62,404 nt of DNA from Candidatus Gastranaerophilales bacterium (GTDB lineage Bacteria; Cyanobacteriota; Vampirovibrionia; Gastranaerophilales; Gastranaerophilaceae), in assembly GCA_944326115.1 (NCBI GenBank), contig CALVCQ010000009.1:1-62404 (forward strand), read 5' to 3'. Below, piece after piece: positions 27,525 to 37,078 of this stretch. Positions within the stretch are counted from its first letter, which is position 1. The number at the start of each line of letters is the position of its first letter. Under the pieces are notes generated by a model. The model saw only the letters and a program-made list of their open reading frames with translations, was not told the DNA's origin and searched no databases. A program made the translations under genes and the position numbers.

Positions 27525-28118
27525 TTAATCTTGTTCATCACAAAACCAGTCAATCATTGGCTTTGTTTCGCCAAACAGGATATTAAATTCCCGCTCAAAT
27601 GCAATATTTGTCAAATAAGCATAACTTATATTAAAACCGAGGGGTTCTTCCTTAACATTCAATTTTTTAAATTTTTTCGGGGAAATAGTCCTTTTTTGAA
27701 GGTTTAATACATTGGAATAGTTGAGCCCCTTGTGGCTGCAAAAAGGTGCTTTTACTTTTTGTCCTTTATATTGTGTCATTAATCCGAAGGCTCTGCATAT
27801 TACCCCCCTGTATTCATACAAACAACAAACATTATCAATCAGAAAAGGACAGTCATAGAGGAATTTTTTTCCGTGGAATTTTGCTTTTTTCGCAAGTATA
27901 TTTTGTAAATTCTCTTCTATTTTATCAGTTGTTTTTTTATCAAGAGTTTCCAAGCCTGATAAAAGGTATTTCATCTCAAGAAGCGAATAAGGAAACTGTG
28001 AGTGTTTACAACACAATGCACAGCCTTTTTTGCAGAAAACAAACGGTTTTTGGCTTTTGAAAAATTTTTCCAGTTTTGAATCTAAAAATGCCAGATATTT
28101 TTTATAATTTTCAAACAT
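27525..28118 (-). CDS. YkgJ-family cysteine cluster protein
   Basis: The start at 28118 is chosen for the AGGA about 9 bases upstream; a longer reading to 28181 is not supported. The 197-aa protein has the family cysteines C-x3-C-x2-CC (CKKGCALCCKHS) and later CPFLIDNVCCLYEYRGVICRAFG, thought to bind zinc or an iron-sulfur cluster. The cellular role of the family is unknown. Confidence 0.8.
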   Translation of the reverse strand: MFENYKKYLAFLDSKLEKFFKSQKPFVFCKKGCALCCKHSQFPYSLLEMKYLLSGLETLDKKTTDKIEENLQNILAKKAKFHGKKFLYDCPFLIDNVCCLYEYRGVICRAFGLMTQYKGQKVKAPFCSHKGLNYSNVLNLQKRTISPKKFKKLNVKEEPLGFNISYAYLTNIAFEREFNILFGETKPMIDWFCDEQD

Positions 28119-28229
28119 TGTGTTTATTCCTGATAAAAGTATAACATGGTAACCGCCTGCAAGATACTTTTGTTTTTTCAACCTGATGATATAATTATTC
28201 CATACCGCAGCAGGAGAGAATAAACAAAT

Positions 28230-29336
28230 ATGAACGAAGAATTTTCAGCAAAAGTTACTGTTTTAAAAGCACTTGCAATATTGCTTGTCGTTTCCGGACA
28301 CCTCGAATTTTCTCTTTTAGGAATGTTTGCTCCGTATTCTTTCCAGCTTGCATTGTTTTTCTTTATTTCAGGTTATTTATTTAAAGAAAAATACCTTGAT
28401 GATGTTTTAACTTTTGTACAGAGAAGATTTAAAAGTCTTCTTATTCCGTATTTCTGGTACAATTTGTTTTATCTTGGCGTCACTGTGTTTATTTTTAAAT
28501 TGACAGGTAAGTTCTGGGGACAACCGATTACTCTTAAGAATTTTTTCATTACCCCGTTTTTAAACGGACATCAATTCGATTTATCCTGTCCTTTGTGGTT
28601 TGTAACACAGCTTTTTATGACAATGATCGTATTTTTATTCTTGTTAAGAACGCTTAGAAGCATAAAAGACAGTAAATTTTTTCATATTTGTATTTTTACT
28701 TTATTAGGAGTCTTTGCCATACCTGTTTCAAAGATGGTAAAACTCGACCCGTTAATGCTCATTGTTGTACGTACAATGTTTTCATTGTTTTTTGTTTACC
28801 TCGGGTATTATTACAGACACTATATTGAAGATAAAATTGATATATTTACGACAAAATGGCTTGGTGCAATAATAGTTCTCCAATCAATTCTGTGGATGTT
28901 CAACAGGGATTACGATCCGGAACACGGGATTGGGTTGAGTTATGTACTTGTGTGGGCAAGATTTGACGAGCAGCTTATTGTTCCTGTGTTTACAGCAATT
29001 ACCGGTATCTGGGCATCGCTTTTTACGGTAAAAATATTTTATCCATATGTAAAAAATATTAAATTTGTAAAACTTATGGGCGAAAATACTTATCATATCA
29101 TGGCAAATCATTTGCTGGTAATGTATATTATCACTGCATTATTTTTGAAAATTAACGGCATTCCGGTTTCAGAACGGGCAAATCACGATATTTACTGGAT
29201 ATACAATCCTGTGCAAACAACTTATTTATATTTTGTTTTAACAATGGTTATTTGTACTTATACAGGGGTATTCCAGAAATATATAAAAAGAAAATTTTTA
29301 ACTTTTGATAAATTATCCGAAAAAAATCCGTTATAA
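28230..29336 (+). CDS. Acyltransferase 3 family membrane protein
   Basis: An integral membrane O-acyltransferase of the type that acetylates or acylates surface polysaccharides. About ten TM segments run through the 368 residues. The family opening LKALAILLVVSGH carries the catalytic-type His, followed by FFISGYLFKEKY and an Arg-rich loop (VQRRFKSLLIPYFWYNLFY). The neighbours give no substrate clue. It is the last gene before the ribosomal-protein cluster. Confidence 0.88.
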   Translation: MNEEFSAKVTVLKALAILLVVSGHLEFSLLGMFAPYSFQLALFFFISGYLFKEKYLDDVLTFVQRRFKSLLIPYFWYNLFYLGVTVFIFKLTGKFWGQPITLKNFFITPFLNGHQFDLSCPLWFVTQLFMTMIVFLFLLRTLRSIKDSKFFHICIFTLLGVFAIPVSKMVKLDPLMLIVVRTMFSLFFVYLGYYYRHYIEDKIDIFTTKWLGAIIVLQSILWMFNRDYDPEHGIGLSYVLVWARFDEQLIVPVFTAITGIWASLFTVKIFYPYVKNIKFVKLMGENTYHIMANHLLVMYIITALFLKINGIPVSERANHDIYWIYNPVQTTYLYFVLTMVICTYTGVFQKYIKRKFLTFDKLSEKNPL

Positions 29337-29455
29337 ATAACACTCTGCTGTCTGTTTTTGTATCGGTGTAAGAGAAAAGCTGCAGCCGGCAGCATAAGAC
29401 TCAAGATGAAGCCTTTAATACCGGATTATATTGTTTAAAAAACTTAAAAAATATA

Positions 29456-29483
29456 TTGCATGAATAGATTTATCATGTAATAT
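29456..29483 (+). promoter_or_regulatory. Candidate promoter of the rpsE block
   Basis: TTGCAT, a 16-bp spacer and TAATAT lie about 130 bases before rpsE. The same layout with an identical CATGTAATATAT occurs at 35336-35363 before infA, and both are preceded by ATTGTTTAAAAAA. That supports a shared sigma-70-type promoter for the two ribosomal blocks. Confidence 0.55.
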
Positions 29484-29615
29484 ATAAAATGTCAGAAAAG
29501 TTACCCGACAATTTAATACACATTCAGCTGATATTTTGCAGCTTTATTTTTGTTGTATAAATTGTCTATATATTAAAACACAATGTTTACAATTACGCTA
29601 AGGAAAGGTAATACA

Positions 29616-30272
29616 GTGGAAGAAAAAGAAATTCAAGAAGTTGAAACAGCAGAAGAAGTTAAAGAAACTGCAGAAGCAGAAACAAGTGAAGATGCAGTAG
29701 AAGCTGCTGTTGAAGAAAAACCTGCAAAAGGCAGAAAAGCTGCAAAAGGCAAAGGTAAAAGAAAAATTGAAACAATAGAATCAGCTCCTCAATCAGAATG
29801 GAAAGAAAGAGTTGTTCAAATCAGACGTGTAACAAAGGTTGTTAAAGGCGGTAAAAAATTAAGCTTTAGAGCAATTGTTATTGTTGGTAACGGCAAAGGT
29901 CAGGTAGGCGTTGGATGTGCAAAAGCTTCAGAAGTTATTATTGCAATTCAAAAAGCTATTGCAGAAGGAAGAAAAAACCTTATTACAGTTCCTATCTTTA
30001 AAACAACTATTCCTCATCCGATTGTCGGACGTTCAGGTGCAGGTTCCGTTATGTTAAGACCTGCTTCTCAAGGTACAGGTGTAATCGCAGGCGGTGCTGT
30101 TCGTGCAGTATTAGAACTTGCCGGAATTGAAAATATTTTGAGCAAATCATTAGGTTCAAAATCTCCGTTAAATGCGGCGAATGCAACAATGGCTGCATTA
30201 AAAGAATTAAGAACATTCAATGATGTTGCTAAAAAACGTGGATTATCACTTAAACAAATGCTAAATGCGTAA
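29616..30272 (+). CDS. rpsE: Ribosomal protein S5 with acidic N-terminal extension
   Basis: A small-subunit protein at the decoding-fidelity centre. A GTG start at 29616 is preferred because AAGGAAAGG sits 7 bases upstream; an in-frame ATG at 29583 lacks such a site. The core ([27 protein letters not shown] through the end) is normal S5. It is preceded by about 50 residues rich in E, A and K (e.g. [20 protein letters not shown]), which E. coli S5 lacks. The rplR gene that normally precedes rpsE is absent here. Confidence 0.97.
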   Translation: MEEKEIQEVETAEEVKETAEAETSEDAVEAAVEEKPAKGRKAAKGKGKRKIETIESAPQSEWKERVVQIRRVTKVVKGGKKLSFRAIVIVGNGKGQVGVGCAKASEVIIAIQKAIAEGRKNLITVPIFKTTIPHPIVGRSGAGSVMLRPASQGTGVIAGGAVRAVLELAGIENILSKSLGSKSPLNAANATMAALKELRTFNDVAKKRGLSLKQMLNA

Positions 30273-30361
30273 TTTGTTACACAAACTTTTTGATTAATGT
30301 TTTTGTTTTACAAAGTACAGCAGTGAGCAAATTATAATTAAATAAAAAAGGAATTAATAAA

Positions 30362-30556
30362 ATGGCAAAAAATAAATCAGAAAAAGTTTCGATTAAACTC
30401 AAAAGAAGCTTAATCGGTTCTACACAGGCTCAAATCAAAGTTGTAAGAGCACTCGGTTTGAAAAAGACTAATGATGTTGTAGAACATACAGCTAGCCCTA
30501 CAATTATGGGTATGGTTAATAAGGTTCCGCATTTACTTGAAGTTGTAAGTCAGTAA
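30362..30556 (+). CDS. rpmD: Ribosomal protein L30
   Basis: A 64-aa bacterial-type L30: VSIKLKRSLIGSTQAQIKVVRALGLKK, then HTASPTIMGMVNKVPHLLEVV. Order after rpsE and before rplO is standard. AAAAGGAATTAATA precedes the start. Confidence 0.96.
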   Translation: MAKNKSEKVSIKLKRSLIGSTQAQIKVVRALGLKKTNDVVEHTASPTIMGMVNKVPHLLEVVSQ

Positions 30557-30622
30557 AAAACGGAAACCACTTATATACATTATTAGATTATTTAATACAG
30601 ATATTATAAAAAGGATAAAAAA

Positions 30623-31075
30623 ATGGCAGAAAGAATAATATTAGAAGACTTAAGACCTGCTGAAGGCGCTACTCACAGAACAAAAAGGGTAGGCAGAGGC
30701 AGATCATCAGGACGAGGCAAAACATCTTGCCGTGGACATAACGGTGAAGGACAGCGTTCAGGTTCAAGTTCGAAAAGAGGTTTCGAAGGCGGACAGATGC
30801 CGTCTTACAGACAGATGCCGAAATTAAAAGGCTTTACTAACTTCTCTGCATTAAATACTGCAGAAATAAATGTAAAAGATCTTGAAAAACTTGATGCAAA
30901 AGAAATTGACTTAATATGGTTAATCGAAAACGGCAAAGTCCATCCGAAATCAGAAGTTTTAAGAGTACTGGGCAATGGTGAGATTTCAAAAGCCGTTACT
31001 GTTAAAGCAAAATATTTTACCCCTTCGGCTAAAGAAAAAATAGAAAAAGCCGGCGGTAAAGCAGAACTGGTATAA
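30623..31075 (+). CDS. rplO: Ribosomal protein L15
   Basis: A 150-aa large-subunit protein with the basic Gly/Arg-rich N-terminal arm (RVGRGRSSGRGKTSCRGHNGEGQRSG), the conserved RGFEGGQMPSYRQMPKLKGF, and a C-terminal LGNGEISKAVTVKAKYFTPSAKEKIEKAGG. Standard position between rpmD and secY. Confidence 0.97.
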   Translation: MAERIILEDLRPAEGATHRTKRVGRGRSSGRGKTSCRGHNGEGQRSGSSSKRGFEGGQMPSYRQMPKLKGFTNFSALNTAEINVKDLEKLDAKEIDLIWLIENGKVHPKSEVLRVLGNGEISKAVTVKAKYFTPSAKEKIEKAGGKAELV

Positions 31076-31083
31076 AATATAAA

Positions 31084-31118
31084 AAACAACATGTACTGAA
31101 AATCAGTACATGTTGTTT
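31084..31118 (+). terminator. Hairpin between rplO and secY
   Basis: A perfect 15-bp stem (AAACAACATGTACTG and its complement) with a 5-nt loop. The trailing T-run is short, so it may be an attenuator or an mRNA-processing or stability hairpin rather than a full stop before secY. Confidence 0.65.
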
Positions 31119-31194
31119 AAATATATACCCATGAGTTCAGATTTTAAATATAATAAAACTTATGGTTAAAGGTTTAATTGGAGAGGATATATAA

Positions 31195-32538
31195 ATGCAA
31201 AATGCAAGAATGAAACCGCCATCAATGGATGATGTTGTATCCATGTTTCAGGCATCCGGACTGAAAGCAAAATTATTATTTACTTTTGCAATGATAGTTA
31301 TTTTCAGATTAGGTGTTGCTCTGCCATTGTACGGTATTAATAACGAAGTATTTTCAAAAATAGCGCAAGGTAATAACATAATAGGCTTTATAGATTTATT
31401 TTCCGGCGGGGCTCTGGCAAATGTTTCTATTCTGGCGTTAGGTATAGGACCATATATCACTGCGTCCATCATAATGCAGCTTTTAACTGTTATTATTCCT
31501 CATCTTGAACAACTGCAAAAAGAAGAAGGAGAAGCCGGAAGACGTAAAATATCACAGTATACAAGATATTTTACTGTATTTATTTCATTTTTTCAGGCAA
31601 GCATTTTCCTTTTATATCTTTTACATCAGGCTCCTGCAACAATCATGCCGGGAGTATCACATACTGCATTTTTTATAGGTTCGGCAATTATTTTAACAGC
31701 CGGCTCAGTTTTTGTAATGTGGTTAGCTGAACTTATGACAGAAAGAGGAATAGGTAACGGCGGTTCTTTATTGATTTTTGTCGGTATCATTTCAAGGATT
31801 CCTTTCTATTGCGAAAAAACAGGACAGCTCGTTGCACATGATTCTTCTTTGCAATTAGGACTGCTTTTACTTCTTGCAATTTTCTTTGCAACAATGGTAT
31901 TAATAGTTGTTATGCAAGAAGCCATAAGAAAAGTACTCATTGTTAATCCGAAACGACAGGTCGGCAACAAAATCTATGGAGGCGTAAATACTTATATACC
32001 GTTTAAAATGAATCCGGGCGGTGTTATGCCTATCATTTTCGCAATTGCAATTTTATTATTTCCGACAACAGTGATAAGTCTTATTGGGCAGACCAATCTT
32101 CCTGCCGGCGCTGTCAAAGACACTATTACCTGGCTTTCTACCGTATTAAGCCCGTCAGGCTGGGTACATTATGTATTGTACTTTTTGTTAATAGTTTTCC
32201 TGACTTTCTTTTATGCTTCAATTATGCCAAATATGCAGCCTAAAGAAATCGCAAATAATCTAAAAAAATACGGATCATCAATTCCAGGAATAAAGCCGGG
32301 CAGACAGACAGCAGAAGCACTGGATAAAATTCTTTCAAGAATCACATTGCTGGGTGCATTATGCCTGGGAGTTATTGCATTGATTCCTTCAGGGGCGTCT
32401 TACATTACCAATATAACAACTCTGCAAGGTATCGGTGCAACATCTTTGATAATTATGGTCGGGGTTGCTCTTGATTTCATAAATCAAATAAAGACACAGC
32501 TCCTTGCCAGAAATTATGAAAGCTTTTTAAAAGAATAA
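31195..32538 (+). CDS. secY: Protein translocase subunit SecY
   Basis: The central channel of the Sec translocon in the inner membrane. The 447-aa protein has ten predicted TM segments with the conserved GIGPYITASIIMQLL, the plug region GGALANVSILALG, and the cytoplasmic loop KRQVGNKIYGG. GGAGAGG lies upstream. A strong terminator follows, so secY ends this block; the usual downstream adk and map are not here. Confidence 0.98.
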   Translation: MQNARMKPPSMDDVVSMFQASGLKAKLLFTFAMIVIFRLGVALPLYGINNEVFSKIAQGNNIIGFIDLFSGGALANVSILALGIGPYITASIIMQLLTVIIPHLEQLQKEEGEAGRRKISQYTRYFTVFISFFQASIFLLYLLHQAPATIMPGVSHTAFFIGSAIILTAGSVFVMWLAELMTERGIGNGGSLLIFVGIISRIPFYCEKTGQLVAHDSSLQLGLLLLLAIFFATMVLIVVMQEAIRKVLIVNPKRQVGNKIYGGVNTYIPFKMNPGGVMPIIFAIAILLFPTTVISLIGQTNLPAGAVKDTITWLSTVLSPSGWVHYVLYFLLIVFLTFFYASIMPNMQPKEIANNLKKYGSSIPGIKPGRQTAEALDKILSRITLLGALCLGVIALIPSGASYITNITTLQGIGATSLIIMVGVALDFINQIKTQLLARNYESFLKE

Positions 32539-32550
32539 TGAATACAAAAC

Positions 32551-32590
32551 TAAAAAAGACCGTTTGTAAAAAAACAAACGGTCTTTTTTA
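32551..32590. terminator. Rho-independent terminator after secY
   Basis: A 16-bp stem including AAAGACCGTTTG / CAAACGGTCTTT around an A-rich loop, flanked by A and T runs. It serves secY and the convergent gene at 32595. Confidence 0.85.
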
Positions 32591-32594
32591 GTTT

Positions 32595-33413
32595 TTAGTG
32601 AAGCAAAGGATGTTCTCTAATTTTTATCAAATATTGCTGTATTACAGATTCCGGCATGTACATATATAATTCTCCAAGATCGGAACAATCTATATGTTTC
32701 GATGTATTAGCTTCCTTCATCCTTCTTTCTATAATTTTGTTGGGATCATCAGTACCAAATTTAGCAATAAAATTGTTCAAACCAGAGCCATTCTTAACAA
32801 TAAAAAATCTTCGCCCCCTTTTATAATGTGCTATGTGAGAATTTATTTCGGATAAAGAGACAATGCAAGGTTTTATATTGTTCCTTAGGCAATATTCTAT
32901 TGCAAGCTGATCAGCAACGGCTGCTACACCGGAATACTCGGATTGAAAATTGTTTTTTACATAATTAATAGAAATTCTATCCCCCTTTATACCGAATCTG
33001 GGATAATTATCTGTCAATGTTGTATCTTTATTAATTTTTGTTATTCCGTATTGTTTTGCTTTTTTCCAATCGCAAATTGTTACATACCCGATTTCTTTGT
33101 TGGTACAATCCTCAATCAGATGATATGTCGTTGTCCAATAATTTTCGGATTTTGCAATTCCGACTTCAAAAGGAATTTTTTTTATAGTTTTTGTTTCTAT
33201 ATCAAAGACCTTTTTATACAAAATAGCTCTATCAAGAATGTTTTGTTCTACTTCAACCGTCTTTGAAAATATATGCGCCAAACCGCAGCGCTGCAATAGA
33301 AATTTTTTGATAGTTTTATTTGATTCAAAAGTATCACTTTTTATTTTTGGTAATAAATTATTTTTTATTTTCTGCTGTAGTAATTTTATTTTATTTAATG
33401 AAGTAATTTTCAT
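32595..33413 (-). CDS. Possible GNAT-like acetyltransferase
   Basis: A 272-aa protein with a C-terminal half resembling a GNAT fold: ISINYVKNNFQSEYSGVAAVADQLAIEYCLRNNIKPCIV as motif A and helix, then SLSEINSHIAHYKRGRRFF like the usual N-x-x-A-x-x-Y-x-x-x-G-F. The acetyl-CoA loop (Q/R-x-x-G-x-G/A) is weak. The N-terminus is basic and helical. It sits between the two ribosomal blocks, antisense to them. Confidence 0.4.
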   Translation of the reverse strand: MKITSLNKIKLLQQKIKNNLLPKIKSDTFESNKTIKKFLLQRCGLAHIFSKTVEVEQNILDRAILYKKVFDIETKTIKKIPFEVGIAKSENYWTTTYHLIEDCTNKEIGYVTICDWKKAKQYGITKINKDTTLTDNYPRFGIKGDRISINYVKNNFQSEYSGVAAVADQLAIEYCLRNNIKPCIVSLSEINSHIAHYKRGRRFFIVKNGSGLNNFIAKFGTDDPNKIIERRMKEANTSKHIDCSDLGELYMYMPESVIQQYLIKIREHPLLH

Positions 33414-33938
33414 ATTTGCGACACATGATTTTATTCTTTTGTTTAAAAAATGACTGAAATTTATTTGCTATTTATAAATAGCAAACAAAAAATAATTTGC
33501 TGTTATTAAAAAAACATTTTTCTGTTTAAATAATTTAGTGCGTCAGATGTGCGTCTCAAAGAATAAATAATTTTCTGCGTATTAACAAAGTAGTTGTAAG
33601 TTTATATTATTTAATCTGGTGTTGCAGGATTGTTTTGTTCGGCAGAGTCTTATCACGAATTTTTCTCTGACATTCTTTTTTACTGTAATTATTTTTTATT
33701 AAAATAAAACCGACAACAACGCAAAAAAAATGTTTGCAAAGTTGTTGCAAACATTAAATAAACACGAGGATATTAAGAGAGAGAGAGTATATGGATAAAA
33801 CTTATTAATTTCTGTCAATTATAAGTTCAATCAATAACTTAAATTTCTTTATATTTGTCTTCCTTTAAATTTTTGATTTCCCTTACTCTTATATAAAGTA
33901 TTTTTGTGTAAAAAAATTGACTTATAAATCCCTAATTA
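33414..33938. other. Intergenic stretch with one half family M module
   Basis: AT-rich DNA with no ORF I would trust. GATTGTTTTGTTCGGCAGAGT at about 33631-33651 and a tail ACGAATTTTTCT match the module at 16193-16243, but the left hairpin arm is missing. A GA-repeat lies at 33776-33787. Nothing else is evident. Confidence 0.4.
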
Positions 33939-35108
33939 TTACAAATTGTTAACGTAATCTTTAATATCCTGTTTTGTAATTATATATTTATTAAGATTTG
34001 GATGAATGGGTGCTGTTTTCTTATTTTTGTTTTCATAATTTAACTGAATTTCAGTCTCAAAAGTATTGATATAATTAGTTAAATAGACTTTCCCGTTAAT
34101 ATCGATTATAGTATCAAAATTTTTGTCATATAGAGCAGCTGCAGGATTTTTGTTAAGCATATCGGTCTGCTCCTGTGCAAAAATTAATTCCCTGTCCTCC
34201 GGACTAAAAAAATATTTGGCTCTGCCGGCGCCGGCTAAATCAGTGTCAATCCGGACTGTTTTTTTTCTATACAGTTCTATTTTTTTATTTGCATCTTCAA
34301 TTTGATTTTGACTATATAACTTTTTCAATTCCAGAAATATTTCATTTAATAATTTTTCTAAATCTTTTTCTATATAACCTGCGGCTTTTTCATTATCATT
34401 TCTGACAGCACGCAGCAGCAGTCTGAAGTTTTTGTGTTCTAAAAGTGTTGAAAAAGTATAAAGCATATTAGCAGTACGTTTTATATATATTTTCTTGTAT
34501 TTTAAAGCCTTATCTCTGTTAATAGAAAAGTATTCATTATATTTAGCATATAATGGATGAAATGTATTTATGGACAGGTTAAAAATTTCTATTTTTTTCA
34601 TATTATCAGGCACTGAATAATATTTTGCATATTTTTCTGCGTATTCTTGTGATATTTTGTCATTTATATACCATCCGCACGTATCAAACACATGTTTTAC
34701 TCCCAGTGCTTTGCTTAATGTTTCACTAAGGTAACAAAAATCATAAATTATTCCGTTATTATCTTTAAGAAATGTGTCTATAGAATCGGAATCATAAAAC
34801 ATAGCATGAAAAGCGTGAGGATTATAGCATATATCAAAACCTATGCTTTCTCTAAGCCGGGTGTATCCGTCGATTAATAAATTAAAGTCATTAAAACTAA
34901 TTTTGTTAATGTGATCTAAATCTTCCTTTAAAGGAGGCATTGCTTGTGCATAACAATGTAAACACCGGTTTTTGCATCCTCTGTGTAATATCGGAGCAGC
35001 TAATCTTTGAGAAATAAAATATATTTCTGAAAAAGAAAGATTTTCAAAAAGGTTTATACCTTTCTGACAACCTTCCAGCTTATTTATTTCACAAGAATTC
35101 ATATTCAC
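33939..35108 (-). CDS. Radical SAM-like protein
   Basis: A 389-aa protein with C45-x3-C49-x2-C52 (GCKNRCLHCYAQA), the motif that binds the 4Fe-4S cluster of radical SAM enzymes. The rest has the alternating hydrophobic pattern of a partial barrel and a C-terminal region (DTIIDINGKVYLTNY) that may hold an extra domain. No substrate or peptide precursor is recognisable nearby. It replaces the usual adk-map position between secY and infA. Confidence 0.65.
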   Translation of the reverse strand: MNMNSCEINKLEGCQKGINLFENLSFSEIYFISQRLAAPILHRGCKNRCLHCYAQAMPPLKEDLDHINKISFNDFNLLIDGYTRLRESIGFDICYNPHAFHAMFYDSDSIDTFLKDNNGIIYDFCYLSETLSKALGVKHVFDTCGWYINDKISQEYAEKYAKYYSVPDNMKKIEIFNLSINTFHPLYAKYNEYFSINRDKALKYKKIYIKRTANMLYTFSTLLEHKNFRLLLRAVRNDNEKAAGYIEKDLEKLLNEIFLELKKLYSQNQIEDANKKIELYRKKTVRIDTDLAGAGRAKYFFSPEDRELIFAQEQTDMLNKNPAAALYDKNFDTIIDINGKVYLTNYINTFETEIQLNYENKNKKTAPIHPNLNKYIITKQDIKDYVNNL

Positions 35109-35473
35109 ATATTAATATTAGCTTTAGATAAAAAATAAAGCAATAAAAGTATTTGTTTTTTTAATATAAAAAACATAAAGATTTTAACAAATCTTAACAA
35201 AGATCGCATAAAAGCCCGCAAACAGGCAAATCATAACAGGTGTATATTTATTAAATACACCCGTATTTTATAAAAACAAGCACGGCGATTGTTTAAAAAA
35301 AAGGCTATAAAGTAAATAAAATCAATACAAAAAGCTTGATATATGATTTTTAGCATGTAATATATGAACATATTGGAAATAGAATCCTCAAAGTAACGTT
35401 TCTTATAGCTGAAACTGCTTTAAACATAATAAAAAGCCAATGATACACAATTAAAACAGTCAAAGAAGGTAAA
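35109..35473 (+). other. infA leader region
   Basis: No gene is seen. It contains a short hairpin at 35239-35261 (GGTGTAT / ATACACC) and the promoter-like sequence at 35336-35363. The long leader of about 110 bases before infA could carry regulation of the second ribosomal block. Confidence 0.45.
35336..35363 (+). promoter_or_regulatory. Candidate promoter of the infA block
   Basis: TTGATA, a 16-bp spacer and TAATAT, sharing CATGTAATATAT with the rpsE promoter candidate at 29456-29483. Confidence 0.55.
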
Positions 35474-35689
35474 ATGGCAAAAGATGTAATTGAATTTGAA
35501 GGCAAGATTTTAGAATCACTACCAAACGCAATGTTTCGAGTCGAACTGGAAAACGGACATGAAATTCTTGCACATATATCAGGAAAAATCAGAAAGAATT
35601 TTATCAAGATTCTGCCGGGTGACAAAGTAAAAGTTGAGATGACACCTTATGATCTCACCAGAGGCAGAATTACATACAGATTAAAATAA
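35474..35689 (+). CDS. infA: Translation initiation factor IF-1
   Basis: A 71-aa S1/OB-fold protein of normal length: [69 protein letters not shown] pattern. It binds the 30S A site during initiation. AAAGAAGGTAAA precedes the start. Confidence 0.98.
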   Translation: MAKDVIEFEGKILESLPNAMFRVELENGHEILAHISGKIRKNFIKILPGDKVKVEMTPYDLTRGRITYRLK

Positions 35690-35779
35690 ATCGCTACGGC
35701 GTTATTTATATATAAAAAGTGTTCCGCCTCTCGGAACATACGCGGCAAAAATAATAAAAAACAAGATAAGGAAAACGAA

Positions 35780-35893
35780 ATGAAAGTAAGAGCATCAGTA
35801 AAAAAAATGTGCAAAGACTGTAAATTCATCAGAAGAAGGGGCAGAATTACGGTTATTTGTAAAAACCCTAAACACAAACAAAGACAGGGCTAG
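35780..35893 (+). CDS. rpmJ: Ribosomal protein L36
   Basis: A 37-aa protein with the zinc ribbon C11, C14, C27, H32 ([25 protein letters not shown]). It follows infA as usual. Its TAG stop codon is built partly from the first two bases of the palindromic element R2, so the element abuts or invaded the 3' end of this gene. Confidence 0.97.
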   Translation: MKVRASVKKMCKDCKFIRRRGRITVICKNPKHKQRQG

Positions 35894-36012
35894 CGGATTT
35901 CTGGACGGGCGCCGTGTGAGCAAAGCGAACCCAGCCCGGGATGCGAAGCACGAAGTGAACGATTGCGCAGCAAAGTGAACGGCAGTGCTGAGCGAGAAAG
36001 AAATCCAAGAGA
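35892..36012 (-). repeat. Palindromic element, R family copy R2
   Basis: A 121-bp element between rpmJ and rpsM. Ends AGCGG and CCAAGAGA; outer stem AGCGGATTTCT / AGAAATCC. Inside are alternating GCGAAG, GAAGTGAACG and AAAGTGAACG units that pair internally. It is closely related to R4 and R5 at the window end and shares its termini with R1 and R3. Confidence 0.75.
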
Positions 36013-36096
36013 ATAGATTTTGTGCAGCAAAAACTCCACAGGAGCAAAAGGCTTACAAAATATAAAAACAATCACTAAGTAAAATAAGGAGAAACA

Positions 36097-36462
36097 ATGG
36101 CAAGATTGGCAGGGGTTGATTTACCCCGTAACAAAAGAATGGTAATAGCTTTAACCTATATTTACGGTATAGGTCCTACTCGTTCTGCTAAAATTCTTGA
36201 AGCTTGCGAAATATCACAAGATTTAAGAACAGATGATTTAACAGATGACGATATTAAAAAGCTTAGAGACGAACTTACCAAATATCATATAGAAGGTGAT
36301 TTAAGAAGAGAAGAATCTCTTAACATCAAAAGACTTTCAGAAATTAACTCTTACAGAGGTATGAGACACAGAAGAAAATTACCGGTAAGAGGTCAAAGAA
36401 CAAAAACAAATGCCAGAACCAGACGCGGCAAAAAAACAGGTCCGGTAAGCAAAAAGAAATAG
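36097..36462 (+). CDS. rpsM: Ribosomal protein S13
   Basis: A 121-aa head protein of the 30S subunit contacting the P-site t[29 protein letters not shown] at the start and [25 protein letters not shown] at the end are diagnostic. AAGGAGA lies upstream. Confidence 0.98.
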   Translation: MARLAGVDLPRNKRMVIALTYIYGIGPTRSAKILEACEISQDLRTDDLTDDDIKKLRDELTKYHIEGDLRREESLNIKRLSEINSYRGMRHRRKLPVRGQRTKTNARTRRGKKTGPVSKKK

Positions 36463-36576
36463 CAGTCAGCTAGAGTGAAGCCCTGCTGAAGTTTTTGAAA
36501 AACTAAACAGGAGCCAAACTGCTGCAACAATATCGGATTACAGTTATAACAAGAGAAATAATTAAAGGAAATAAAA

Positions 36577-36963
36577 ATGGCAAGACCAGTAAAAACAAAA
36601 AAGAAAGAAAAAAAGAATGTATTGCAGGGTGTTGTTCATATTCAGTCAACATTCAATAATACAATCGTAACTTCTTGCGATACTCAGGGTAACGCTATTG
36701 CCTGGGCATCTGCAGGCGGCTGCGGATTTAAAGGAGCAAGAAAAGGAACACCTTTTGCAGCACAATCAGCAGCAGCTCTCGTAGCAAAAAAATCAGTAGA
36801 TCAAGGTATGAAAAAAGTAGAAGTATACATTAAAGGTCCGGGTTCAGGTCGTGAAACAGCAATCCGTGCTATTCAGGCTGCAGGACTTGAAATTACTTTG
36901 ATTAAGGACGTTACGCCTATCCCTCATAACGGATGCCGTCCTCCTAAGAAGAGAAGAGTATAG
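36577..36963 (+). CDS. rpsK: Ribosomal protein S11
   Basis: A 128-aa platform protein of the 30S subunit. [28 protein letters not shown] and the C-terminal [18 protein letters not shown] are diagnostic. A nested hairpin lies before it (36462-36523) and a cloverleaf-like repeat after it. Confidence 0.98.
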   Translation: MARPVKTKKKEKKNVLQGVVHIQSTFNNTIVTSCDTQGNAIAWASAGGCGFKGARKGTPFAAQSAAALVAKKSVDQGMKKVEVYIKGPGSGRETAIRAIQAAGLEITLIKDVTPIPHNGCRPPKKRRV

Positions 36964-36976
36964 TCTCTAATCTTCC

Positions 36977-37041
36977 CGTCATTCCAAATAATTTTGGAAC
37001 CTTTGCGTACAGCAAAGAGCCTGAATGGTTTCAGGGTGACG
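36977..37041 (+). repeat. Cloverleaf-like intergenic repeat between rpsK and rpsD
   Basis: An outer stem CGTCA / TGACG encloses three small hairpins: CCAAATAATTTTGG, CTTTGCGTACAGCAAAG and CCTGAATGGTTTCAGG. A related single hairpin (TCCTGAA-CGCAA-TTCAGGA, preceded by GTCA) lies between rpoA and rplQ at 38724-38746. Confidence 0.6.
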
Positions 37042-37078
37042 TAAAAATAGTTAAGAAAAGAAAGAAAAGGAGTCAAAA

